This document shows positions 15,709 through 24,511 of a stretch of DNA of 64,000 bases, piece by piece. Position numbers and translations under genes: made by a program. The notes beneath the pieces were generated by a model. The model ran no database searches. It was given only the letters and a program-made list of their open reading frames with translations, and was not told where the DNA came from. Position 1 is the stretch's first letter. Every line of letters starts with the position of its first letter. Source of the stretch: G963704535 sp963704535 (GTDB lineage: Bacteria > Chloroflexota > Chloroflexia > Chloroflexales > Roseiflexaceae). The stretch is from the NCBI GenBank assembly GCA_963704535.1, contig OY969916.1:11036001-11100000 (forward strand), read 5' to 3'.

Positions 15709-17145
15709 TCAACCAGCGGTTGCGTCGACGGCGACCTGCCGGCCCTGGCGTGCCTCCGAGCTGCGAGTGGCCGGCAAGATCACGCTGAAGGTACTTCCCC
15801 GCCCGACCGCACTCTCGACAATGATCCGGCCGCCGTGTTGTTGCGCGATGCTCTGCGCGATGGCCAGGCCCAGCCCACTGCCGCCCTGTGCGCGATTACG
15901 CCCGCGGTCGATCCGGTAGAACCGATCGAACAGCCGCGGCAGGTGTTCGGGCGCGATGCCCGGCCCGCTATCGCACACGCGGATCATGATGTTCGCGCCT
16001 TCCTGGGCGCCGGCCACACTAATCTTGCCGCCTGGCGGTGTATAGCGGATAGCGTTATCGAGCAGGTTCAGCAATAGGCGAATCAGGTGATCTTCATTGC
16101 CTTGGATCGGGAGCGCCGGCACTGGCGTGAGCGTGAGCGTCTGGTCGCGTGCCGCGGCGAGCGGCTCGACCAGCGCGACGACTGCGGGCACCAAGCTCTC
16201 CAAATCCAGCGGCTCCACCGCGACGACATCCGGTAGTGTATCGGCACGGGCGAGGAACAACAGGTCGCCGGCGAGCCGGGCCAGGCGCTGGCCCTGCTCG
16301 CGTACGGCGACCAGCACCTGCCGGTAGCCCTCGGCATCGCGTGGTCGCCCAAGCGCGACATCGATCTGGCCGATGATCGCCGTCAGCGGGGTGCGCAACT
16401 CATGAGATGCATCGGCGGTGAACTCGCGCTGGCGCGCGAACGCTGCCTCCAACCGCGTCAGCATGGTATCAAATGTCTGTGCGAGGCGTTTGACCTCATC
16501 GTCCGGCCCTTGCGGATTGATCCGGCCGCTCAAATTCTCGGCGCTGATGCGCTGCGCCAGGCGCGTGATCCGGTCGATCGGCGTGAGCAGGCGGTTGGCG
16601 AGGAACCACCCACCCCCACTCGCTAGGAACAGGATGATCGGAGTCATCAGCAACAGCGCCCGGCGCAGCGTGCGCAGGGTATCCTCGATCTCTTCCAGCG
16701 ACACTCCGACCTGGAGCGCTCCCGCGAGCTGGCCTTCGTGATTGATCGGGTACGTCGCGATGCGCATCGGCCCCTCAGTGACCGAGACCTCGGTGAATGC
16801 CGGCTGTCCTGTGAGTGCCTGGCGCACATCGTCGTTCAGTACGGGCGCTTCCTCCGCAGCGGCATTATCTTCGAACAGCAGCACCCCATGGGCATTGTAG
16901 AGCCGGGTGAAGTGCTCACTGTCGCGCCGGCCGTCGAGCAGCACATCGCCACGTAGGATCAGTCCAGCGTTCGCGACATCGATCGTTTGGGCGATCAACT
17001 CGGCCTGATGCGCCAGGACATCGTCGAAGTTATCCAGCAGTAGAAGGCGAACCGCCAGGTAGGTGCCCGCGCTGAACAGCAGCAGGGTACCGGCCAGAAG
17101 GGCGACGTACCAGCCGGTCAGGCGCCAGCGAACTGAGCGAAACAT
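15709..17145 (-). CDS. Sensor histidine kinase (CusS/heavy-metal sensor-like architecture)
   Basis: A 478-residue membrane kinase. A first membrane helix (LTGWYVALLAGTLLLFSAGTYL), a periplasmic sensor of about 125 residues and a second helix are followed by HAMP, HisKA with His248 in DASHELRTP, and an ATPase domain (NLLDNAIRYTPPGG, DSGPGIAPEHLPRLFDRFYR, GSGLGLAI). The start is the ATG preceded by GAGGAGG, 10 bases after the regulator stop. It forms an operon with the OmpR-type regulator. Its place next to secreted phosphatases suggests control of phosphate scavenging, but no PhoR-type PAS domain is present, so this is a guess. Confidence 0.92.
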   Translation of the reverse strand: MFRSVRWRLTGWYVALLAGTLLLFSAGTYLAVRLLLLDNFDDVLAHQAELIAQTIDVANAGLILRGDVLLDGRRDSEHFTRLYNAHGVLLFEDNAAAEEAPVLNDDVRQALTGQPAFTEVSVTEGPMRIATYPINHEGQLAGALQVGVSLEEIEDTLRTLRRALLLMTPIILFLASGGGWFLANRLLTPIDRITRLAQRISAENLSGRINPQGPDDEVKRLAQTFDTMLTRLEAAFARQREFTADASHELRTPLTAIIGQIDVALGRPRDAEGYRQVLVAVREQGQRLARLAGDLLFLARADTLPDVVAVEPLDLESLVPAVVALVEPLAAARDQTLTLTPVPALPIQGNEDHLIRLLLNLLDNAIRYTPPGGKISVAGAQEGANIMIRVCDSGPGIAPEHLPRLFDRFYRIDRGRNRAQGGSGLGLAIAQSIAQQHGGRIIVESAVGRGSTFSVILPATRSSEARQGRQVAVDATAG

Positions 17146-17155
17146 GCGCCCTCCT

Positions 17156-17833
17156 CTACGAATGGTCAGGGCCAAGCCGGTAACCAACCCCGCGAATCGT
17201 GTGTAACAACTTTGTCGTGTGCTCATCGTCCAGCTTACGGCGCAGCGAAAACAGATGAACGTCGATCAGATTGGTCAGATTATCGAATGTGTAGTTCCAG
17301 ACGGCCTCGGCGATCATGGTGCGCGTCAGAGTCTGATTGGGATGGCGCATCAGGAACTCTAACAAACTGTATTCTTTGTTCGTGAGCCTGATCGGTTGGC
17401 CGGCCCGCTGCACTTCTCGGGTAATTGTATCGAGGGTCAGGTCGGATACCTGAAGGAGCGGCCCTTTGATCGCCGGCTCGCGCCGGAGCAGTGCCCGAAT
17501 GCGCGCCAGCAGTTCGGCGAACGCGAACGGTTTGACCAGGTAATCGTCCGCACCGCTGTCGAGCCCGGTAACGCGATCTTCGACGGCGTCGCGCGCGGTC
17601 AGCATCAGCACCGGCGTGGCGATCCCGTGACGCCGCAGCTCGGCACAAACCTCCAGGCCATCGATCACCGGCAGCATCAGATCAAGGACGATCAGATCGT
17701 AGGACGCGACCGCAACCCAGTGTAGCACTTCGGCGCCATCAACCGCAAGATCGACCGCGTAGCCCGCTTCGGTCAGCCCTTGTTGAAGGAACGCCGCGAT
17801 CGCCACTTCATCTTCAACAACCAGGATACGCAT
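17156..17833 (-). CDS. OmpR/PhoB-family response regulator
   Basis: A 225-residue regulator: receiver with Asp51 (YDLIVLDLMLP), Thr in LMLTARD and Lys in YLVKPFAFAELLARIRALLRR, then a winged-helix DNA-binding domain (about 130-222) ending TIRGVGYRLG. First gene of a two-gene operon with the kinase at 15709. The target promoters are unknown; the phytase/phosphatase genes directly downstream on the opposite strand are obvious candidates. Confidence 0.94.
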   Translation of the reverse strand: MRILVVEDEVAIAAFLQQGLTEAGYAVDLAVDGAEVLHWVAVASYDLIVLDLMLPVIDGLEVCAELRRHGIATPVLMLTARDAVEDRVTGLDSGADDYLVKPFAFAELLARIRALLRREPAIKGPLLQVSDLTLDTITREVQRAGQPIRLTNKEYSLLEFLMRHPNQTLTRTMIAEAVWNYTFDNLTNLIDVHLFSLRRKLDDEHTTKLLHTIRGVGYRLGPDHS

Positions 17834-18442
17834 ACCGCTCTACTTCCTACGCCAGATATGGTCTTTCAGAAACAGAATTAGAAAAGGGGAGGGCCAGCAG
17901 CGGTGCCACACTGGCGAGGCGCGATTCGACGGCTGTTGTGCGGCCCAGCGCGGGCGTTGATGACTGATCGGCCATGGATTTTGCTCTCCTCACTGCGCAC
18001 CAGTCGGGCGAGCACTCGCTGAGAAACTGTTTGAAACTGATGATTCGCGTATTTTCATGCCAAAGGTCGTATAAGGGTTGACAGGGCTGTCTAAAGATCA
18101 CAGGTTTGTTGATAGACAATCCTTCAACGGCCTTTATGAACCGCAGTGAACCCTTGGCGAAAAAATGCCCGAATCATGAGTTGAAAAGGGGGAGTTGAGG
18201 GGTTTCCCCTCAAGAACCCCTTTCCACCACGGAACTCCAGCGGTAGATAGGCTTTTCAAACAGTCTCTGAGATCGGCGTCAGAATCTTGGAAGCATGCGA
18301 TTGGCCTTGCGCTGTCAGAATAGCGACCTTTGATTAAAAGATGATTAAGCGGCTTGCCTTCGGTAACGTGCGAAGGCCCGCGAAGGTGTTTCTCACACCT
18401 TCGCGGGCCTTCGTGTGCCTATGCGGATCGAACACCGGCGGC
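17834..18442. other. Non-coding stretch with repeat A and a strong hairpin
   Basis: A 90-codon open frame on the minus strand (17847-18119) shows no family features and is probably not a gene. A family A palindrome lies at 18181-18226, followed by 'gcttttcaaacagtctct', the inverse of the end sequence of another family A copy. The perfect hairpin at 18371-18413 closes the region. The promoter of the two-component operon presumably lies just above 17833. Confidence 0.6.
18371..18413. terminator. Perfect 19-bp hairpin after the large nuclease gene
   Basis: Arms 18371-18389 (cgaaggcccgcgaaggtgt) and 18395-18413 pair without mismatch around a 5-base loop. There is no clear T run, but it lies 30 bases beyond the stop of the minus-strand gene, so it is a likely transcription terminator or RNA-stabilising hairpin. 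Confidence 0.6.
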
Positions 18443-21400
18443 TTACGGAATCGTGCCGTCGGTGGTGTCGCCCTGGCCGGCGTTGAAGTCGGTGGCGACA
18501 TCGGTGCCGCCCCCACCGCTGAACGCGTCGGCGCCCTGGCTGCCGGTCAACTGGTCGTTGCCGGCCTCGCCGAAGAGCTGGTCGTTGCCGGCCCCGCCGC
18601 GCAGCGTGTCGTTGTCGCTGCCGCCACGCAGCGTGTCGAAGCCCAGCCCGCCGTCGAGCGTGTCGTTGCCGCCGCCGCCGTTGAGCGTGTCGTCGCCCTC
18701 GATCCCGTTGAGGGTGTCGTCGCCGCCCTCGCCGTTGAGTGTATCGGCGCCAAGCCCACCGATCAGCGTATCGGCGCCCCCGCCGCCGTTGATCGTGTCG
18801 GCGCCATCGCCGCCGCAGATCGTGTCGGCGCCGCCCTGGCCGTTGATCGTCTCGGAGAGGAAGGTGGCGAACATGACATCGGCGCTCCCGGTGCCGTTCA
18901 GCGTGCCGGTGTAGGGCAGGCCATTATCCGGCCCGCCGCGCACAATCCCATTCCGGTCGACATAGATCGTCGCGATGGTGAACCCGTTGCAGGTCGGCAC
19001 GACCTCCCAGGTGTAGCTGGCCGGGGTCGGGTCGACATTGCCGGAGCCGTCGATCGCCCGCACCTCGAAGGTGTGGAAGCCGAAGCCCAGGCCGGTGTAG
19101 ACCTTCGGGCTGCTGCACGCCACCCACGGTCCGCCGTCCAGCCGGCACTCGAAGGTCAGGCTTCCCGGCGGCGTGATGTCGTCCGAGCCGGTGAAGGTAA
19201 ACTGCGCGTCGCTCAGGATCGACTGTGCTGGCGGTGTGCCTGTGATCGTCGTGTCCGGCGGGAGATTGGCCGGCGTCGGCGTCGGTGTGTTGGTCGGCGT
19301 CGGCGTATTCGTAGGTGTGGGCGTGTTGGTCGGCGTCGCCGTGTCGGTTGGTGTGTTGGTTGGGGTATTGGTATTGGTCGGCGTCGCCGTGTCGGTCGGT
19401 GTGTTGGTATTGGTCGGCGTCGCCGTGTCGGTCGGCGTATTGGTTGGGGTATTGGTATTGGTCGGCGTCGCCGTGTCGGTCGGTGTGTTGGTTGGGGTAT
19501 TGGTATTGGTCGGCGTCGCCGTGTCGGTCGGTGTGTTGGTTGGGGTATTGGTCGGCGTGTTGGTCGGTGTATTAGTCGGCGTGTTGGTCGGGGTATTAGT
19601 CGGTGTCGCCGTCGCTGGCGGGCTGATGGTAAAGCGCGCCACGCTTGGATCGTGGTCGCTGGCCTGGTCGGCGAACTCGGCGTTGACGTGGACCTCGTCG
19701 AACTCGGCGATCGGTAGCAGGTTGTTGCTGACCAGGATATGGTCGAGCGACTGCGCGTTACCCTCGAACTCGTAGCTGTAGCGCTCGCTCTGCGGCAGCG
19801 TATCGATAAGGTCGTTCAGCACGCCGCCCTTCAGGATTGACACAGTGGTGGAGAACTCGAAGTCGTTTATGTCGCCGGCAACAACGACGTTCGCGTTCGC
19901 GTCGACCGCCAGGATCGCATCCACGAAGTTGTTGACGATCTGGGCTTGCTGGTGCCGCTGAGTCTCCGAGCTGCGCACCGGCGGCTGGAAGCGACCGAAC
20001 AGCGGGTGGTCGCCGCCCTTCGAGTTGAAGTGGTTGACGATCACAAACAGCGTCTGGCCGTTATACGTGAACTCGCCGGCCAGCGGCTTGCGGCTGGCGT
20101 TGAAGGCTGAGTTGGTCGGGTCGATCCGACCGGGGCTAAACTGGAGCTGCGGATCGCCTCCAGCATTCACCACCGTGTTGGCAGTGGTCGAGCCGCCGCC
20201 GGGCCGATCGACGAAGCCCAACCCGCGGTCGGTGCGGAACAGGAAGCCCTGGCGGATATTGCCGCCCGGTTCGCCGCCGTCCTGGTCATCCACTGGGTTG
20301 ACCTGGCGGAACGCGTAGGTCGGGCCGCCGGCTGTCTGGATGGCCGTGATCAGCGTATTGTAGGTGGTCGCGGCATCGACAATCGAGTCGTTGGTCGGGC
20401 CGTTGTTGTCCTGGACCTCCTCAACCCCGATCAGATCGGGCGATAGGAGGTTGTCGACGATCAGTTCGGCCAGTTCGTCAAACTTCGCCGCGCCATCGCC
20501 GGGATCGAGATTCTCGACGTTGAACGTGGCGACCGTCAGTTGGTTAGTGCCGCCGCCGGGCAGGGTTGTGACTTCGCGGGCCAGGCCGCCCGAGACGAGC
20601 GCCGGCATGCTGATGACCTCAAGCTTGAAGTTGCCGAAGCTGTAGTCGATCACGCCGACGGTCGCGCCGGGGAACGTGTCCGAGACATTGGCCGGGGGCA
20701 GGAGCGGGCCGCCCGTGATCAGGTCGTTGAGGATGATCCGCTCGGGGTTGAAGTCGGTCGAGCGAACGATAATGCCGCCGCGTGTCGTGCGTATGCTGGC
20801 ATTTGCGCCATTGTCGCCGAGCACGGGAATCTCGCGGTTGCTGCCGAAGTCGTTGGTTGGGCCGACCGCGACCGCGTTGTTGACCTGGACGCGCATGCCC
20901 TCCATGCTCTCGTAGAAGTCGATCCCGTCGGTGGTCGGGTCGAACGTGCCGCTGGTCTCGACATCGCCGGTCGCGTCGTCGTCGATCACGGTCGTCGGGG
21001 GAATACGACCGCCGGTGCCGATCACCGTTACCGCCGGCAGCGGATTGCCGCTCGATGCGACGCTGATGCTGGGCGAGCTGATCTCCGTGATAGTCAGGTT
21101 GGCGCTGGTGGCGCCGCTGGGGCGGAACTCGACCACGGTACCACCGACCGTCACCGCGTCGCCGACGTTCACGCCGCCTGGCGCCGAAGAGGTGAAGACG
21201 AAGATGCCGTCGGAGGTCGCGTCGTTGCCGTCGCCGGTGCTATCCTGTATATAGAAGCCGTTCGACCGCTTGGCGGTGACGATGCCGGGGACGTTGCTGA
21301 CCGCCTGAGTCTCTAGCGGTGAACGATGGGCCGCGCCCTGGATGTCATAGATCCTGGTGGCGGGACCGGGCGTCGGCGTAGTGGTTGGCGTCGCCGTGCT

Positions 21401-22156
21401 GGTCGCCGTGGGCGTGTTGGTCGCCGTGCCGCCGATGGGAGTCGCGGTGCCCACTCCGCAGGGGTTCAGCGCCGAGGCGGTATTGCGCGGGTTGGGCGCA
21501 CCTGCGCTGAAGTTGGCGGCGTTGTTGTCGGTATCGGTGCAGCCACTACTAGCGCGCAGCGCGGCAGTCGTGTTGCTCAGGGTCGGCGCGGCCCCGGCGC
21601 CCTCGAAGAAGTTGGCGTTCCCATAGCCGATCAGGTCGATGATCTGGGCGAGCGCTGCGGGCGGGCAGGCCGTCGAGCCGCCGTTACAGCCCAGCGGCGT
21701 GGTTGTGTTCACCAGGGCGACCTTGCCGGCGGTACCGCTCATGTTGATCGCCGTGGCGTCGACCAGGTCCGGCGATGGCAGCGGGGAGCCGACAGCGGCC
21801 GTAGACGCCTCCTGGATCAGAAAATACTGGCCTGGAGCGAGCGATACATTCGGCAGCTCGGTAATCAAGTTGGAGGCCGAACCGAAGTTACCGGTGCCGG
21901 TGGCGCTGGTGTACTGCACCGACCAGCCATTCAGAGAGACCGAGGAAGCGCCCAGGTTGAATAGCTCGATGTAATCGTGTGTGTAGGTAGCCCCAGAGTT
22001 GCCGCCGCCGCCGTAGACCTGGGAGATGGCGATTGTCGTCAATATCGCCTGTGCTGCTGGAGGGGCGAGTAGACTGGCAAGCGTGGCAAGGGCCAGGCCC
22101 ATGACGATCGCCAGGTGGACAAGAGACTGCCGTGCGTGTCGATAACGGGTAAGCAT
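18443..22156 (-). CDS. Giant secreted nuclease: LTD, OB-like, endonuclease/exonuclease/phosphatase, PTNT stalk, RTX repeats
   Basis: A 1237-residue exported protein. In order it has a signal peptide (LALATLASLLAPPAAQA), a lamin-tail domain (about 40-190), a short Thr/Pro linker and an OB-like region (about 270-520). An EEP nuclease domain follows (about 540-870) with TVATFNVENL, GVEEVQD, the NHFNSKGGD histidine, VAGDINDFE and DQASDHDPS. Then come a PTNTPTDTATPTNT stalk, a cysteine-containing beta-sandwich domain (FECRLDGGPW) and about fifteen glycine/aspartate RTX nonapeptides (GGxGxDTLxG) that would bind Ca2+. The layout matches extracellular DNases (NucH/ExeM type). It probably degrades external DNA for nucleotides and phosphate. 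The start is the ATG behind AGAGG; a GTG lies 18 bases upstream. The stalk DNA is a minisatellite. Confidence 0.9.
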   Translation of the reverse strand: MLTRYRHARQSLVHLAIVMGLALATLASLLAPPAAQAILTTIAISQVYGGGGNSGATYTHDYIELFNLGASSVSLNGWSVQYTSATGTGNFGSASNLITELPNVSLAPGQYFLIQEASTAAVGSPLPSPDLVDATAINMSGTAGKVALVNTTTPLGCNGGSTACPPAALAQIIDLIGYGNANFFEGAGAAPTLSNTTAALRASSGCTDTDNNAANFSAGAPNPRNTASALNPCGVGTATPIGGTATNTPTATSTATPTTTPTPGPATRIYDIQGAAHRSPLETQAVSNVPGIVTAKRSNGFYIQDSTGDGNDATSDGIFVFTSSAPGGVNVGDAVTVGGTVVEFRPSGATSANLTITEISSPSISVASSGNPLPAVTVIGTGGRIPPTTVIDDDATGDVETSGTFDPTTDGIDFYESMEGMRVQVNNAVAVGPTNDFGSNREIPVLGDNGANASIRTTRGGIIVRSTDFNPERIILNDLITGGPLLPPANVSDTFPGATVGVIDYSFGNFKLEVISMPALVSGGLAREVTTLPGGGTNQLTVATFNVENLDPGDGAAKFDELAELIVDNLLSPDLIGVEEVQDNNGPTNDSIVDAATTYNTLITAIQTAGGPTYAFRQVNPVDDQDGGEPGGNIRQGFLFRTDRGLGFVDRPGGGSTTANTVVNAGGDPQLQFSPGRIDPTNSAFNASRKPLAGEFTYNGQTLFVIVNHFNSKGGDHPLFGRFQPPVRSSETQRHQQAQIVNNFVDAILAVDANANVVVAGDINDFEFSTTVSILKGGVLNDLIDTLPQSERYSYEFEGNAQSLDHILVSNNLLPIAEFDEVHVNAEFADQASDHDPSVARFTISPPATATPTNTPTNTPTNTPTNTPTNTPTNTPTDTATPTNTNTPTNTPTDTATPTNTNTPTNTPTDTATPTNTNTPTDTATPTNTNTPTNTPTDTATPTNTPTPTNTPTPTNTPTPTPANLPPDTTITGTPPAQSILSDAQFTFTGSDDITPPGSLTFECRLDGGPWVACSSPKVYTGLGFGFHTFEVRAIDGSGNVDPTPASYTWEVVPTCNGFTIATIYVDRNGIVRGGPDNGLPYTGTLNGTGSADVMFATFLSETINGQGGADTICGGDGADTINGGGGADTLIGGLGADTLNGEGGDDTLNGIEGDDTLNGGGGNDTLDGGLGFDTLRGGSDNDTLRGGAGNDQLFGEAGNDQLTGSQGADAFSGGGGTDVATDFNAGQGDTTDGTIP
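19267..19612. repeat. Coding minisatellite of the PTNT stalk
   Basis: A roughly 48-bp unit (encoding TDTATPTNTNTPTNTP) is repeated about five times with few differences, flanked by shorter PTNTPTNTP units. Near-identity of the DNA, not just the protein, indicates recent unequal exchange, so the stalk length probably varies between strains. Confidence 0.85.
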
Positions 22157-22486
22157 AGGACCTCTTTCTGTCACTCCTTTGGGACGATTTGGACGATCAT
22201 GAACTTTCGGCGTTAAATTGACTTCAAAGCAAGATTAAGGCGCGCCTGATACGCGATGAACATCCTTTCAATGCCTCCCGCATGCGCGGCGCGCCCGCTT
22301 ATGGCAGGCGCATCGTAGGCCTCCGGCTTGTAGGCCACAACAAAACATACTCAATCGACACAGAATCAGGCGTGATGGCTGAAGTATACCAGGAGAGAGG
22401 GCTTTAGCGCAATGACAATCTTTTCATTGTGGTAAGATAATACCTTGGGTTGACAATCGTACATCGTACATACGTTGGGGAGCGCC
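22157..22486. other. Divergent intergenic region
   Basis: This 330-bp gap holds the promoters of the large nuclease (minus) and the dehydratase (plus). A TTGACA occurs at 22450-22455 but no good -10 follows at the right distance. A direct repeat 'gtaggcctccggcttgtaggcc' lies near 22315. No gene seen. Confidence 0.5.
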
Positions 22487-23437
22487 ATGGATCTCGCTAC
22501 TGTGGTAACAGAGGCCGAGCGCCGCATCCGCCCGTACATCCGCGAGACGCCGATCGAGCCTTCGCCGGTGCTGGGTGATGTCGGTCGGCGCGCGGTGTTT
22601 CTCAAGCTGGAGAACATACAACACACCGGATCGTTTAAGGTGCGCGGGGCGATGAATAAGCTGTTGGCGTTGACCCCGGCGCAGCAAGCCAGGGGTGTTG
22701 TCACTGCGTCATCCGGCAACCATGGTGCGGCGGTCGCCTATGGGCTGCAACTGCTGGGGATCAAGGGGGTTGTGTTCGTGCCGCAGCACGCTTCGCCCAC
22801 CAAGGTCGCCCTGATTCGCCGCTACGGCGCCAATATCCGCCACCACGGCGACGACTGTTTGATCACCGAGCTATTCGCGCGCGGCTATGCCGAGCAACAC
22901 GAAATGACCTATATCTCGCCGTACAATGATATCGATATCGTCGGCGGGCAGGGTACAATCGCGGTCGAGTTGGCCCGCCAGCTCGCGCAGATCGATACGG
23001 TGTTTGTTGCCGTCGGCGGCGGCGGGTTGGTCAGCGGCATCGCCGGCTACCTCAAAGCACACAATCCGGCTGTCCGTATCGTCGGCTGCCTTCCTGAACA
23101 CGAGCCGACCATGGCGGCTTCGGTGGCGGCGCGGCGGATTGTCGAGATCGAGCCCAGGCCGACCCTTTCTGATGCGACCGCCGGCGGCCTTGAGCCGGAT
23201 GCGATCACCTTTGCGCTGTGTCGGCAGTTGGTCGATGACTTTGTCCTGGTGACGGAAGACGAGATCAAGGCGGCGCTGCGGCTGTGCCTCGACGACCACC
23301 ACATGCTGGTCGAAGGGGCCGCCGGTGTCGCGGTGGCCGCCTACCGCAAATCGCCGGCGCAGCTTCAGGGCGAGAACGCCGTGATTATCCTGTGTGGCGC
23401 CAATATCAGCCTTGAGACGCTGAAGACTATTCTTTAA
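22487..23437 (+). CDS. PLP-dependent threonine/serine dehydratase-like enzyme (fold type II)
   Basis: A 316-residue enzyme of the tryptophan-synthase-beta superfamily. The cofactor lysine is Lys51 in HTGSFKVRGA; SSGNHGAAVA binds the substrate carboxylate, and VGGGGLVSGIAGY holds the PLP phosphate. There is no C-terminal ACT domain, so it is the short, catabolic or broad-specificity type (threonine deaminase, serine racemase, hydroxyectoine-utilisation EutB-like). The ATG at 22487 has GGGGAG upstream; an in-frame TTG lies 12 bases earlier. It stands alone, so the pathway cannot be inferred. Confidence 0.88.
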   Translation: MDLATVVTEAERRIRPYIRETPIEPSPVLGDVGRRAVFLKLENIQHTGSFKVRGAMNKLLALTPAQQARGVVTASSGNHGAAVAYGLQLLGIKGVVFVPQHASPTKVALIRRYGANIRHHGDDCLITELFARGYAEQHEMTYISPYNDIDIVGGQGTIAVELARQLAQIDTVFVAVGGGGLVSGIAGYLKAHNPAVRIVGCLPEHEPTMAASVAARRIVEIEPRPTLSDATAGGLEPDAITFALCRQLVDDFVLVTEDEIKAALRLCLDDHHMLVEGAAGVAVAAYRKSPAQLQGENAVIILCGANISLETLKTIL

Positions 23438-23477
23438 GAAACTGTCTGAAAAGAGGATTGTCTCGTCTAAGATCTGT

Positions 23478-23523
23478 GGTGGGAAGGGGATTCTTGAGGG
23501 GAGGCCCCTCAAACTCCCCCTTT
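23478..23523. repeat. Palindromic intergenic repeat, family A
   Basis: Core ttgaggggaggcccctcaa with outer arms gggaagggga / tccccctt. It abuts the MITE-like element copy 2, so two unrelated repeat families are directly joined here. Confidence 0.75.
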
Positions 23524-23660
23524 AAGGTACCTCACCTCTTTTTTATGGGGGATTTTCGCCCGGCCGGGCGAAAATCCCCCATAAAAGGAAGAAAAAGTAC
23601 CGCTCTGCCGAAGGCTGAGATGGCTTGGTAGATGGCCGCGTAAATCCTGTAAAGTAAAGG
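23524..23660. repeat. MITE-like palindromic element, copy 2
   Basis: Centre is a perfect 46-bp palindrome (23541-23586, 23-bp arms, no loop), flanked by 'aaggtacctca' and 'gaagaaaaagtaccgctctg'. Compared with copies 1 and 3, the outer flanks are nearly unchanged while nine consecutive positions of the stem differ on both arms in a complementary way. Confidence 0.82.
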
Positions 23661-23665
23661 AATCA

Positions 23666-24421
23666 ATGAGCAAACGCAAGTTCTACGCGGTCGTGGAGGG
23701 GCGCAGGCCCGGCATCTACGACGAGTGGTTCGGGCCGGAGGGTGCCGAGGCGCAGATCAAAGGCTTCGCGAACGCGGTCTACAAGGGTTTCTCGTCGCTC
23801 GCTGAGGCGGAGGCCTGGTTTACGAATATCGCCGGCACACCGCCAACCTACCGGCGGCTGACCGGCCCCGCCACCCAGCAGACTGAGTCCCAGGCGGATT
23901 ATGTTGTCATCCAGCGTGATGCACTCACCGCCGGCAAGATCGTCATGTATACCGATGGCGGCTGTCTCAATAACCCCGGCCCTGGCGGGTACGGGGCGGT
24001 GCTGCTGTTCCAGGGCCGTCGTAAGGAGCTGTCGGGCGGGTTCGCTATGACTACCAATAATCGGATGGAGTTGATGGCTTGTATCGCCGGCCTGCACTCG
24101 CTCAAGCAGAAACGCTCGGTTGTCGTCTTCAGCGACTCTTCGTATGTGGTCAACGGCATCCAGAAGGGCTGGGCCAGGAGGTGGCGCGAGAACGGGTGGA
24201 GGCGCAAGGAAGGCGAGGTGCTGGCCGAGGTCAAGAACGCCGATCTGTGGCGGCAGTTGCTGGTGCTCTGCGAGGCGCACGATGTCGAGTTCGTCCAGGT
24301 GAAAGGGCATGCCGGCATCGCCGAGAACGAGCGCTGCGACCAGCTCTCGGCGGCGGCGATGGGGCGCGCGCGGCTCCCGCCTGATCCTGGCTTCGAGCCG
24401 GGTGAGGCCGTCCACAAATGA
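23666..24421 (+). CDS. rnhA: Ribonuclease HI with N-terminal viroplasmin-like domain
   Basis: A 251-residue enzyme that cuts the RNA strand of RNA-DNA hybrids. Residues 5-50 (KFYAVVEGRRPGIYDEW, VYKGFSSLAEAEAWF) are the caulimovirus viroplasmin domain, which binds hybrids in eukaryotic RNase H1 and several bacteria. The catalytic domain has Asp97 (YTDGG), Glu135 (RMEL), Asp157 (FSDSSYV) and Asp225 (ERCDQL), the full DEDD set, and a basic-protrusion segment (GWARRWRENGWRRKEG). It is a single gene preceded by repeats and followed by a hairpin. Confidence 0.94.
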   Translation: MSKRKFYAVVEGRRPGIYDEWFGPEGAEAQIKGFANAVYKGFSSLAEAEAWFTNIAGTPPTYRRLTGPATQQTESQADYVVIQRDALTAGKIVMYTDGGCLNNPGPGGYGAVLLFQGRRKELSGGFAMTTNNRMELMACIAGLHSLKQKRSVVVFSDSSYVVNGIQKGWARRWRENGWRRKEGEVLAEVKNADLWRQLLVLCEAHDVEFVQVKGHAGIAENERCDQLSAAAMGRARLPPDPGFEPGEAVHK

Positions 24422-24440
24422 ATTTGTGGCCTGAAATCGC

Positions 24441-24482
24441 AAACACGTTGAAACATGTTCAAGTACCATCTTCAACGTGTTT
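24441..24482. terminator. Hairpin between convergent genes
   Basis: A 12-bp inverted repeat, AAACACGTTGAA (24441-24452) and TTCAACGTGTTT (24471-24482), lies between the ends of rnhA and the minus-strand acetyltransferase. It could terminate both. Confidence 0.55.
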
Positions 24483-24511
24483 GAACACGTTTGCTCTATC
24501 AGGCATCGAAT

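Noticed and set aside
17847..18119. 90-codon minus-strand open frame as a gene
   Set aside because: No ribosome site, no family features and an uneven composition; the region looks like promoter and repeat DNA.
19267..19612. CRISPR-like array
   Set aside because: The repeated units have no spacers and lie in frame in a protein-coding stalk. No repeat-spacer structure or cas gene was seen anywhere in the window.
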